DNA of 21,825 bases from Chara braunii (Eukaryota > Streptophyta > Charophyceae > Charales > Characeae): NCBI GenBank assembly GCA_003427395.1, contig BFEA01000583.1, forward strand, positions 61,882-83,706, read 5' to 3'. Within the stretch, counting starts at the first letter, position 1. Every line of letters begins with the position of its first letter. Shown in pieces: positions 8,839 to 16,880 of this stretch. The translations under genes were made by a program, and so were the position numbers. Under the pieces are notes generated by a model that saw nothing but the letters and a program-made list of their open reading frames with translations, had not been told where the DNA came from and searched no databases.

Positions 8839-9630
8839 TCAGGCCTCGGCCTGTGAGTCCAAGTGGGTCTGCAAATGCTCCTTAGCAGTCTGTAACCTGT
8901 GGTAGGTTGTGTCGTCCAGGGGTTCCGATTGCAGCTTGTTGTCCCATGTTTCCAGTTCTTTTAGTAAGCTGTCCAGAACTGCTTTGCGGCCCCGCGCATG
9001 ATTTATAGAAAATTTCCTGATTCGGTCCCTCAATTATGCTACCCCATCATTAAACCAGTCGACCACCGAACGACCTATCCCTTTCTGAGTTTCCCAGTAC
9101 TGCCAGAACTCCTTCACCAAGTCTTTCAAGGATGCGAGTTTAAGAAGTGATGTATTAAACTTATAGAAACTCGGTCCTTTATCAATCGGTGGGTGGAAGG
9201 AGAGGCCCAACGCTATCCCCCGATGGTCAAAGGATTTGCACGCACTGAAAGGCATAATTGCTGACACCATCAGTGTTCCTACCAGCTCTTCTGAAATAAG
9301 GCATAGGTCTATTCTTGAGTTAGATATACCGGCTGCGCCTTTGGATCGTACACAAGTGTACGCCTTTTTAGTGGCCATGAAGCTGGCCAGCATGTCCACG
9401 TCCGGGGCCCATCTATGTTGGGTTTGGGACAATGCTTGTGGGTCAGTGGATGCTCTTCTGTCCAGCAGAGGATAGGGCGTTATATTAAAGTCCCCATCGA
9501 TGATGAGGGGAGGGCCCGCCGTTAGCCATTGTTGAAGTTGGAGCAGGAAGTGTACTCTATCGAGAGGGCCGTTCGGGCCATAGATGCTGGCAATAACTAT
9601 CTCCTCTTCCCCCAGCATGGCTGGCCACAA
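8839..9630 (-). pseudogene. LINE APE-type endonuclease, C-terminal part
   Basis: From about 9597 the frame reads IVIASIYGPN, then LIIDGDFN (the GDFN metal-site motif), NSRIDLCLIS (the SRID substrate/metal motif) and SFDHRGIAL (the catalytic SDH-type Asp-His near the end). These are the later motifs of exonuclease III/APE-like LINE endonucleases, which nick the target strand to prime reverse transcription. The N-terminal motifs (the Asn and Glu metal ligands) are absent because the element is truncated at about 9600-9640. A TAA stop at 9034-9036 and a TGA at 8839-8841 interrupt the linker to the RT without changing frame. An upstream in-frame TAG near 9655 falls inside the adjoining rRNA-like sequence. 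Confidence 0.85.
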
Positions 9631-9726
9631 GGGAAAATCCCTACGTAGCTATTTTGCAGACTGAGGACTCGTTCGTTAACAAAACTAACCAGTCAAATCA
9701 CTCCACCAACTAAGAACATTCATGCC
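9624..9726 (-). rRNA. 18S rRNA fragment (pseudogene), fused to the LINE 5' end
   Basis: On the minus strand the segment reads GTTCTTAGTTGGTGGAGTGA, then GACTGGTTA, GTTAACGAACGAG, CTCAGTCTGC and TAGCTACGTAGGGA. In order and spacing these match the conserved region of eukaryotic small-subunit rRNA around GTTCTTAGTTGGTGGAGCGA...GTTAACGAACGAGA...CTAACTAGCTA. By eye identity is about 80-85%, below a functional cytosolic rRNA, and flanking 18S sequence is missing on the upstream side. The weak similarity runs to about 9624, overlapping the first LINE codons. It is a diverged fragment, not a gene. Confidence 0.8.
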
Positions 9727-9740
9727 TCTCCCAAGGAAAT

Positions 9741-11101
9741 GCGACCAGTGAGTGCAGATACTAAGCACCGTAGAAATGGGTGATAACCGGGATTGCTGCA
9801 ACAGCCGATCTGACGATAAGGAACATCCTACAAACTCAACGGATCCCTTGTCGAACAGAGTCCATACCATAACTGAGCAACGTGGCGCTGGTGACTATGA
9901 CAAGCACCATCTACCTCGTCCGAATGAGCATCATGAGGTACAAAGTTCTAGCCAGGATAATGAACCTGGCCAACGTCATAATCAAGGGCGAATTGTCCGC
10001 TAGAACATGTGAAGGTCCATTCACGAAGGACGCGACTTTCGCGATGATGCAGACCTGAGATAGTGGTGACAAGTACGACCGCCTGCACTACTCGCAGCAG
10101 CCTCCCCGGTAGTGCTTTAAGAGCAGTAATGCGATCAACACCTAGTAGTAGTGCAAAAAAAATGGGAATGACCTTCCCTATAAAGCATGAAAATGTACGC
10201 TACCAATTCCCCATTACTTTCCCTGTTCGTTTCAACTCAACTGCTGTAGGTAACCCGATCTCGTAAACAACCATACGCAGCTACGTGGGCAGGTACGTGC
10301 CTCTCATCCCTCCTTTCCTATCTTTCCTTCTCTCTCTCTCCGCTGCTAGTTATCTTCCCAACCTCTGAATTCATCTGGTTAAACTTTCAGCCAGATTCAT
10401 GTGCTTTCCTTAGCACTCGGCCAGGACAGTCGACAGCTCTTCCACGACAATCACTGATAGCATGGCCATGAAGAGACCCATACCCAGCATAATGAAGGAC
10501 CCCGACTATCAAGACCAACACTTCAATGTCAGTAGAGTAATCCACACTGTGATGACGATGTGATGATCATCATATCTCTTCCTTTGCACACAGCCCTCGA
10601 ACCTTATATCGATAAAACTGCCACCCAGACTCAAAATCAGGTGCAGCCAATCAATTCAGAATGATCCAAAACCTCTATTTCGCTTTTTATTTCACTGAAA
10701 TCCGTTAAAAGTTGAGAGAGATACAGACTTCTATTCTCCATGATCTCTCCTTCTCGACTGTTCATGCACCTCTTATCTTTCCCGATCTCTTCATGCACAG
10801 CCCCACTCGCCGAACCAAGCTCATCATTCGATTCGCCCTACCTTAGAACCCGATTCTGTCGAGAATTGAGTTAGTTATCCTTTCTCCGTTGCACTCCGCT
10901 CGTCTCCCTGCCATTTCCGACTTCTTCTCTTTCCTTACTAACTCATATTCTCCTAATCTATCACCAAAATTAACACCTCTACCGTGTTCGCCATGGCTTG
11001 AAACCTCAGAGCTGACTCCTTTCTCGCTCGGATTGATCAAGACTCGAACGAACTTTGCATTTTCCCCTGCGCTCCCTTCCTTCGCTACCCCGCTGCGGTC
11101 A
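9741..11101. other. No recognisable gene
   Basis: Mixed-composition DNA without long open frames or domains that I recognise. It includes a pyrimidine-rich run near 10295-10345 and a GATGA-rich patch near 10548-10572. It lies between small- and large-subunit rRNA fragments, so it may be a heavily decayed part of the same block, but I could not align it to rRNA. The 146-codon minus-strand frame at 10843-11283 overlaps the large-subunit fragment and is probably spurious. Confidence 0.4.
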
Positions 11102-11465
11102 GCTGCCCAACTGTGCGCTAACCCATTGTGCACTAAGCAAGGCTTCTCGAAGTGTACTGGTTGATACAGTCCACAGGGCAACGACCGTGGAAACTGAAAT
11201 CCACTAAAGAGTGTGTAATAACTCATCGGCCGGGCCCGCCAACTCCGAGTGGCTGATGGTGCTGGGGCGCGCGACCTATGCACCCATCCCAGCGATCCCC
11301 TATCTGGTCGATCAGCAAGGAGGGCACTGGCCTACCGCTAAGCCTGCAACGCGACCTACATGCAGCGGGCCCCAGTGCAGATCTTGGTGGTAGTGGCCAA
11401 TATTCAAATGAGAACTTTGAAGACCAAGTGAGGGGAAGGGATCCTATGTAAACTGGCCACATTGT
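11102..11465 (+). rRNA. Large-subunit (25S/28S) rRNA fragment, plus strand
   Basis: Conserved LSU landmarks appear in the right order: CCCAACTGTGCGCTAACCC (11106-11124), CTGAAATCCACTAAAGAGTG followed by TGTAATAACTCA (about 11195-11225), GCGCGCGACCTATGCAC (about 11267-11283), then GTGCAGATCTTGGTGGTAG and AATATTCAAATGAGAACTTT (about 11375-11420), and AGGGGAAGGGATCCTATGT. These correspond roughly to positions 1150-1440 of a plant 25S rRNA. There are many substitutions, often C to T or G to A, and the variable stretch between landmarks is diverged. The fragment is therefore probably a pseudogene, not a working rDNA unit. Confidence 0.85.
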
Positions 11466-11487
11466 GGCCCCGTCCTGGTGCCCCGAC

Positions 11488-11690
11488 CGCTGCTCAGGCA
11501 TAGACCACTACCTTGCGGGGTCCAACGGGCATGCTCACAGTCAAACCTCTCGCAACAGACTCGCGGCTGGTGGGCGATACGCCCGTAAAGGACCCGTGCC
11601 ACCCTGGTTTCTTCCGCCTTGGGGGCTAATCACCCACCGGCTCGCATGGATATTGAACTCCTCGGTCCACGTTCAAAACAGTAAGGATAG
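11488..11690 (-). rRNA. Large-subunit rRNA fragment, minus strand
   Basis: On the minus strand the run reads GTTTTGAACGTGGACCGAGG, then CATGCGAG, then TGACTGTGAGCATGCCCGTT, GGACCCCGCAAGGTAGTGG and TCTATGCCTGAGC. This is the order of the conserved region around positions 640-860 of eukaryotic 25S/28S rRNA (CTTGAAACACGGACCAAGGA ... GTGAGCATGCC ... CTATGCCTGAGC). It belongs upstream of the neighbouring plus-strand fragment in a normal rRNA but lies here in inverted orientation only about 20 bp from it. So the two pieces are rearranged, not parts of one gene. Confidence 0.82.
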
Positions 11691-12824
11691 AGAAATTTGG
11701 CCAGCATCCCAAACACACAGGAATCCGTAGGTCAACCAAAAGAGACCCGTGCTCAGGGTCCTTTGACCGCCGTGACGGCCACTAAGTCTGGCGCCACGTC
11801 CGATTCAAGGGACGCTGGAGCATAAGAAAAAAAAGAGAGTAATATGACGTTAAATAATAAAATATTTAGCAGATGAGGGAAAGGAACCGCTAGCACCGCT
11901 CCGACTCCACTGTCGGTAAAACGAGAAGGGCAACAGGCCCGTCGGGCCCTCAATCCCTAGGCTCCTCCTCGCTGCTCCGATACTCCTGCGCAGCCGCTGT
12001 TGGCCTCGATCCCTGAATCTCTCGGGTGGAAGTGCGATATCATAACCAAAAGTGCTAGGACCAAGGCTGAGCCTTTTTATTGGTGGACACCTATATAAGC
12101 TAGTACTGCACGACGTGCGGATGTGCTAAAACCTGTCAAGCCACATTGTTGTCGGTGCCGCCCTCCGTACGTACGCACATGTCATGGTCAAGCGTACTGA
12201 TCAAGGAAAAATAATATTTGATCCCTAGTTTAATCAGAAATAAAACTTGGCGGGCAACCACGTCGGCTTCACAATCATTAATAAGAAAACAGAGATCACG
12301 CGCGCCTTAGTCTGCGCGCCCACACACTCTCTACTCTAGTCAAACATCCAGTCGGCATAAACAATAGACACAGCCGCGACTCACGCGGTGTACTCAAACT
12401 TTAAACTGAACTCGTTTTCTGTAATTTGCAAAAACCAGGGCGGATACCCTTGTAAGGGTATTCGCGCCGACACCGCACCCTGCCAGCTGTTTGTTGCATT
12501 TCATGTGTCTATTGTTTTCGTTCTTCCAGAATTTGAACCTGGAAGGTGTACACATGAACTATTGAAATACAGACTCGAGTATGAATCCAGATGCTATCAG
12601 ATGAACTGAATATGATCATACCTGGGGCCGGTCAGTTCAATTATGATACCCCAAGGCCTCCCCCCTTTTTCCCCTCTTTTTTAAGTAAGTACAGTTGTTT
12701 TGTCTTTCTTTACTGTTCTGAAGCTGGTGAGTTTTGAAACCTGGACCTGTGTGTACTGCCTCTGTTTGCCTAGCATAATGCTAGGACCTTTTTGGCTTGT
12801 AGTTTTAGGCTTTTGTTTTGGCAG
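11691..12824. other. No gene recognised; contains TATA-like sites and inverted repeats
   Basis: No convincing coding sequence. Items visible: a CCTATATAAGC element at about 12090-12100, compatible with a Pol II TATA box; GCGCGC inverted arms at 12300-12319 (8-nt loop); and an 11-bp imperfect hairpin at 12440-12465 (GCGGATACCCT / AGGGTATTCGC, one mismatch, 4-nt loop). From about 12660 the strand becomes T-rich and intron-like. Confidence 0.4.
12440..12465. repeat. Imperfect 11-bp hairpin, TGTA loop
   Basis: GCGGATACCCT pairs with AGGGTATTCGC at ten of eleven positions across a 4-nt loop. The single mismatch is a C-to-T difference. It could be a terminal or foldback relic of a small DNA element, but no partner terminus or target duplication was found. 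Confidence 0.7.
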
Positions 12825-12890
12825 CTCCTCAAACGTGAGGTGTTGGGACAAAAACATCATTCGGAATTCATTCGTCGTATTTTGCTGCTG
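12825..12890 (+). CDS. Possible internal exon, 22 codons, unknown protein
   Basis: A 66-nt stretch open in one frame, flanked by a polypyrimidine-rich acceptor (TTTTGTTTTGGCAG ending at 12824) and a good donor (GTGAGA from 12891). The peptide reads LLKREVLGQKHHSEFIRRIL plus two leucines: charged, helical and compositionally protein-like. I do not recognise the family. It lies on the same strand as the acyltransferase-like exon 1.1 kb downstream, but I do not recognise it as part of that family. A chance match to splice consensus cannot be excluded for so short an exon. Confidence 0.3.
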
Positions 12891-14006
12891 GTGAGAGCAG
12901 AGGTGCACTACTTCCAGCACTGGTCACTCAATTCTGCATCACCTTTTTCGGGTTTCATCAACTATTTTGGGTGTAATGCCCAGTTCCGTTTTTCTGAGGA
13001 GTTGCAGTCAAGTGTCCATTTCATTCATGTGTGTAAGTGAGATGATGGATGTAGATTCTGGAAATTCACATCAGCCTCTCCATTGCAGAACGTCCTCTAT
13101 AACTCCTCATGTGGACTAACACTCCATCTACTCAGAGTAAGTCTGAGAGACTGTGGTTTGCCTGATCAAAAAATTTGCTCTGTGGCCAATATGGAAGGAA
13201 CGCTGGAGAATCTTACTTCACAAAACTCGGATCCAAGAGAGCAGGCTTAGGCAGCAACGAGGTGCATGTTCGAGGCCGAGACCAACAGCTAGTGGAGGCA
13301 AGGCGTACGTACAAAACAATCCGGACACCGAACACTGCAGCACTGCCAAGTTTAGTAACATCTGGCAATCAAACAGACAAGTAATGAAGTTCAGTCGCCG
13401 TCGGCTCAAATGGATTGGCACAACTTAGAGACTTCGGTAAACCAGTGGAGACAACAGATGCAGGTGGACCAGAAACCTTTTTGGGCCTGAATTGCTTCGA
13501 ACACTCTTAGGGCTAATAGGACCTGACATTCCATCTTCCGGTGGACCGAGAGGAATGCAGGAGGGATAAGGCAAGCCTGTCAACCAATCATCCCTAATAA
13601 GGACTAATCAATGCTTTGCAGGGGTTCCTTTGGCCGGGATGGAAGCATGATGTGTGGACATCTATACATGGTTTGTGACTTGCTGGTAGAAAAGGAATCG
13701 GAATGACACTCCCTGGAATGAAATGGAACCTGGACCATAAGGACCTCCTTTATAAAACAGTAAATAAAGATTTAAAAAATCATTTCCTAAGTGCTATGTG
13801 ATCATGCCTGGATTTGTTTTCCAGCGCAGTGGGCAGTACTTCCCTCTCCAAGCACCTATTCTATTGCCATGCTGTGTGATTGCAGTCTGACGTAATCCTT
13901 CTGACTTTTCTTGGCATTGTGAAATGTGTGCGGGGATTGCTGAAAATCTTCATATTCTAAGTTTTCTTCATATTCTAAGTTTTCTTGGCTCTGTGACTGT
14001 CTACAG
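12891..14006 (+). other. Intron-like spacer
   Basis: T-rich DNA without a recognisable gene. A GTAAGTGAG donor-like site occurs at about 13034. Just before the next exon, an 18-bp unit (CTTCATATTCTAAGTTTT) is duplicated in tandem at 13948-13965 and 13966-13983, each copy carrying a TTCTAAG that could serve as a branch point. Short open frames around 13150-13430 lack recognisable domains. Confidence 0.4.
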
Positions 14007-14147
14007 GGGTTTTCAACAATCTTCACGCTGTTGCGAGGACATCTGGATGCAGTATATGATTTAACAATTAGCTATTCTCATGAGAATGAACTTGGACGGT
14101 TTCAAGTACTTACAAGCGCTGAGCTTGGCACATCATGCATGTGGAAG
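14007..14147 (+). CDS. Exon of an LPAT/LCLAT-like acyltransferase (C-terminal region)
   Basis: The exon begins after a CTACAG acceptor (ending 14006) and can end at a GTGAGG donor (14148), giving 141 nt and 47 codons in phase 0. The peptide contains GF, then TLLRGHLDAVYDLTISYSHE. The arrangement GF-x(n)-LRG-x-LDAVYD-x-T is characteristic of the segment after the acyltransferase motifs in lysophospholipid/lysophosphatidate acyltransferases of the AGPAT5, LCLAT1 and plant LPAT4/5 group (Acyltransf_C region). These are membrane enzymes that transfer acyl-CoA chains to lysophospholipids. The catalytic NHxxxxD and EGT motifs belong to earlier exons, not found here. The last 20 codons do not look family-like, so the real donor may be earlier, or this may be a pseudo-exon. 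Flanks are consistent with long introns. Confidence 0.5.
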
Positions 14148-14171
14148 GTGAGGGCTCGGCACAAAAGGATG

Positions 14172-14416
14172 CCCAGAGGCTGCTCTTTGCCTGATTGTCT
14201 GATGCAATGCACCCCACAAACTCAAGTATGCAAGGGGATCATCTACGTGGAAAGGACTCTTGCAAAGCTAGAGTGGAGCGTAGCCTTCCCAGCACTTGCA
14301 GGATTAGCCTCTGTAAAGTTCTGTGGCCAAAAACAGAGGCCGCTGTTTGCGTGATTGTCTGATGCAATGCAACCCATAAACTGCACATATAAATGGGGAT
14401 CATATACTTGGAAAGC
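14172..14416 (+). repeat. Two diverged direct copies of an 85-bp segment, 160-bp offset
   Basis: Copy A (about 14172-14256) and copy B (about 14332-14416) share TGATTGTCTGATGCAATGCA exactly and related flanks (CAGAGGC(T/C)GCT, GGGGATCAT, GGAAAG). They lie just after the acyltransferase-like exon, presumably within its intron. Confidence 0.8.
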
Positions 14417-14439
14417 ACCAATGAAAGGATTTCATGCTG

Positions 14440-14810
14440 CAAGACATCCCGAGCCCTGGTCCCAGAGTCCCAGTTCTCCCAGTCCCAGAAGGTCCTGGTC
14501 CCACTACGACATGGTAGGCCGAGTCCCAGGCTAGGGTCAGCAGGCCTGGTAGGCTGTAGATCAAAGCGTCGCAGGTCAAGTCGGGCCGGTACCGAATCGT
14601 CAGGTCCTTAGAAGTCCAGTCCGGTAGCCGACAAGAAAAGTGCAGTCCCAAGTCCAAATTTCCAGCAGCGTCCCAGGAAAGCCCGGAACATACCGAACCG
14701 ACAAATATCACGCAGTAGACAGGCTGTGGGCAACCAGTACCGGTCTGAAGCGGGCCAACCAAGTCCAGGTTCCTATTTCTAGCTGCAACAATGCACCGCT
14801 CCAGTCAGTT
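14440..14810. other. Unrecognised GTCC-rich spacer next to the LTR
   Basis: About a dozen GTCC/GTCCCA motifs occur on the plus strand, with small local repeats near 14458-14510. The composition resembles the adjacent LTR (AAGTC/GTCC-rich), so it may be an older LTR fragment or show that the LTR boundary I chose is too short. The minus-strand open frame of 120 codons has no recognisable domain. Confidence 0.35.
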
Positions 14811-15236
14811 TGTTGCATACTGTAACGTGCAGACCAGAACAAGAACCGACCTCTCAATACAAAGTACAAGATAACACAGCGGAAGACTTAGATACCAGTG
14901 ATCCGAACAATCAATATTGCAATGCAGCCCTGAACATACATCATCATCATCNTTACATGGTGTGAATGGGGTCTGGCGCTACACACAGGAAGACTGCGCC
15001 AGCCCCTACCATACACAGACGAAGAGGAAGGGGAAAGATGGGAATGTCGTCAACACCAAGTCTTCGGCACAGGCCCAAATGGTCCCTCATCGGAATGTCT
15101 GAATCCCAAATGTCAAGTCTGGATCCAATGTCGTCAAGTCTCAAGTCACGACTCTGTTTCTCTCTGTCGTAGTCTGAGAAGTCAGGTGGCGAGAGGGTGA
15201 GAAGAGATGGTGGACTTAGAAGAGGAAGAAGAAGAA

Positions 15237-15256
15237 CTCTCTCTCTCTCTCTCTCT
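15237..15256. repeat. (CT)10 microsatellite inside the LTR
   Basis: Ten uninterrupted CT dinucleotides, preceded by a GAA-rich stretch from about 15221. Confidence 0.9.
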
Positions 15257-15570
15257 GTGTCCAGTACTAACCTGTGAAGTTGGCGCCTTGATGCAGGTAC
15301 CTCGAAGATGGAGCTGGAGCTATGGCGCCACAGGTAAGTACCGCTGGCCTCCGCCAGCCCTCTCTCCCAACTCTACGATCTACCACCTAATAGCGCCCAG
15401 CGCTGAAGTCTACAGCTATGGCTATGGGCGCCCAGCGCCGAAGACTACTACTAGCGCTAATACTACTGCCTAGCGCTGAAGACTACTGCAGCGCTCCTCC
15501 TGAGTGCTGCGGCCGAATCCTGAAGACTACCCGTGAAGTGCATGGGAACTTCCTATGTACTACCGGGTGT

Positions 15571-15938
15571 GCCTCCTGACTTGTGCGAGCAGTCCAGGAG
15601 GCTGCTCTTGCCAATGCTGAAGGAAGGCAGGGGCTGCAGCTGCAGCTCCTGCTCAAGCTCGTGAGGAACAGGCTATTTCTGGCCTGTTCCGAAACCCTGT
15701 ATTCGTGCCTGAGTCTTAGAGGTGGTCAAAACAATGAGGGCCTGAAAAAGGCCCTCCGTTTCAGGCTGGAAAAAACTCTGGGCCAGAAATAGGCTGAAAC
15801 GGAATAGGGCCTACAGGCCATCGTATTTCAGCTTCCAGGCTGAAACGACCGGGGCCTGTAAGCCCTAAGTTTTAGGCTTTTAGGCTGAAAGTCCGAGATG
15901 GGCCCTGCAGGGCCCATGTGGCTACGCAGTATGCCACA
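15571..15938 (-). repeat. Hairpin-dense first part of the LTR (U3 side)
   Basis: Consecutive inverted repeats: 15571-15602 (8 bp), 15628-15651 (24-nt palindrome with one G-T), 15665-15690 (9 bp, 8-nt loop), 15736-15756 (GAGGGCC/GGCCCTC), 15757-15801 (8 bp, long loop), 15808-15819, 15826-15845 (TTTCAGC/GCTGAAA), 15898-15917 (perfect 20-nt palindrome) and 15917-15938 (TGTGGC/GCCACA, ending exactly at the LTR terminus). Confidence 0.8.
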
Positions 15939-15951
15939 CCCCCCCCTCCTT
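15939..15951 (-). other. Polypurine tract (plus-strand primer)
   Basis: The minus strand reads AAGGAGGGGGGGG immediately before the TGTGGC LTR start. This is the expected place and composition for the RNase H-resistant primer of plus-strand DNA synthesis in an LTR retrotransposon. Confidence 0.8.
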
Positions 15952-15987
15952 GAAAGACCGAGCTTACCTGCAAGGGCAAAGCTGTCT

Positions 15988-16880
15988 TTATGAGGGAGGG
16001 ACCACAGTCCGGGTGGGAGGGGCAGGTCGTGGAGGTCCCTTAGCTAACCTTTGTCGCTCGTAGTGAGCGTAGATCAGCGGTGCGGATGCTTTCAAATCTG
16101 CTCCTGAAATCCACGAGTGTCGTCGGGATCGCATGCTCTGAATGTAACTTTGTACTGGCGCGGCTTGCTGCCGTACTTGCGATCCGTGATGACGCGGTCA
16201 ACTTCCTGATGACCATCCATAGAAGGAGGGTCCTGCGATCGTCGGCCCGGGAAGTCGTTGCTCTTAGCTGGTGTATATGTTGCCAGCTTCGAGGCGTGAA
16301 AGACTGGATGGACCGTCAGATGCTCGGGAATGTTGATCACAAATGAAGGGCCATCGGGCTCATCGCCCGCGGCTGCTGTCACAGACCAAGGTCCAAACCA
16401 CTTGGGAAGCAGTTTGCGTGAAACANCCTGTTCCAGTGCAAACTCTTCCGCGGAGACCCAAACCAGATCACCGGCGTGGATGGGACATGGTACGCGACGC
16501 CTATTGGCTTGCTGCTGCATGCGGACTTGAGCCTTTTGCATGTTTCGTGGGCTTGAGTCAGCAATTCCCTGTACTTCCGGACGGAAGCGGGAGAGCAGGC
16601 ATCGTCAATGTCGGCTGGTCGAGGGAGGAGAAGGTCGGCGAAGATCCGGCCTTTCCGTCCACCGTGGTGCAACTCGAATGGAGTCACGCCGATCGCCGGA
16701 TGCACCGAAGTGTTGTAGGCGAACTCGATGTCGGGGAGGCGGTCAACCCAATCTTTCTGGTCCGGACGGATGAGCGTACGAAGCATCATTTGAACGGTTT
16801 GATGTGCCCGCTCCGTTTGCCCGTCCGTCTGTGGATGCCGAGCCGAACTTGGTTTCATCTTCGTGCCGGACTCCTGCATG
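15988..16880 (-). pseudogene. Gypsy integrase C-terminal half and chromodomain-like tail
   Basis: After the break near 16880 the frame resumes with SSARHPQTDGQTERAHQ, which holds the third catalytic residue (Glu) of the integrase DDE triad, then the core tail (YNTSVHPAIGVTPFEL). A one-base shift near 16540 leads into the GPF-type C-terminal domain (HAGDLVWVS, KWFGPWSV, HPVFHASKL) and a divergent chromodomain (EVDRVITDRKYGSKPRQYKV, then CDPDDTR). A base missing near 16110 moves the end of the chromodomain into a third frame that stays open to a TAA at 15988-15990. Chromodomains target integration to marked chromatin. An ambiguous base lies at 16426. The three frames make this copy non-functional. 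Confidence 0.85.

Larger units (their letters stand above)
5612..9640 (-). mobile_element. LINE-type non-LTR retrotransposon, 5'-truncated and decayed
   Basis: Reading right to left, the segment encodes the C-terminal half of an APE-type endonuclease, a reverse transcriptase and a long C-terminal region with a CCHC finger, the order of ORF2 in L1-like LINEs. ORF1 and the N-terminal part of the endonuclease are missing. The reading frame is essentially one frame with in-frame stops at 9034-9036 (TAA), 8839-8841 (TGA) and 7660-7662 (TAG), then one frameshift near 7277-7292 at an A/G homopolymer, then stops at 6590-6592 (TAA) and 6257-6259 (TGA). The last stop is at 5612. The 5' edge abuts an 18S rRNA fragment of the same polarity. 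Truncation at the 5' end is usual for LINEs. This copy cannot make a full protein. Confidence 0.92.
14811..15938 (-). repeat. 3' LTR, about 1.13 kb
   Basis: On the minus strand the LTR starts TGTGGCATAC directly after the polypurine tract. A matching inverted terminus GTATGCAACA ends at 14811 (nine of ten bases complementary), giving the TG...CA ends of an LTR. Its first 370 bp are very rich in inverted repeats. The central part has a CT/GA microsatellite and a CAT run containing an ambiguous base at 14952. The 5' LTR needed to confirm the length is not in the window, so the 14811 end is inferred from terminal symmetry alone. Confidence 0.65.

Noticed and set aside
7660-9036. Reassigned stop codons in the LINE frame (alternative genetic code)
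   Set aside because: All three stop codons occur as interruptions and the gypsy gag uses TGA normally; decay is simpler.
10843-11283. 146-codon minus-strand open frame
   Set aside because: Its N-terminal part is antisense to the large-subunit rRNA fragment; no protein family recognised.
12355-12410. Another large-subunit rRNA fragment around TACTCAAACTTTAAACTG
   Set aside because: Only about 15 bases resemble a conserved LSU stretch; the flanks do not match.
14440-14762. 120-codon minus-strand open frame as a gene
   Set aside because: No domain, GTCC-rich repetitive composition, and adjacent to an LTR boundary.
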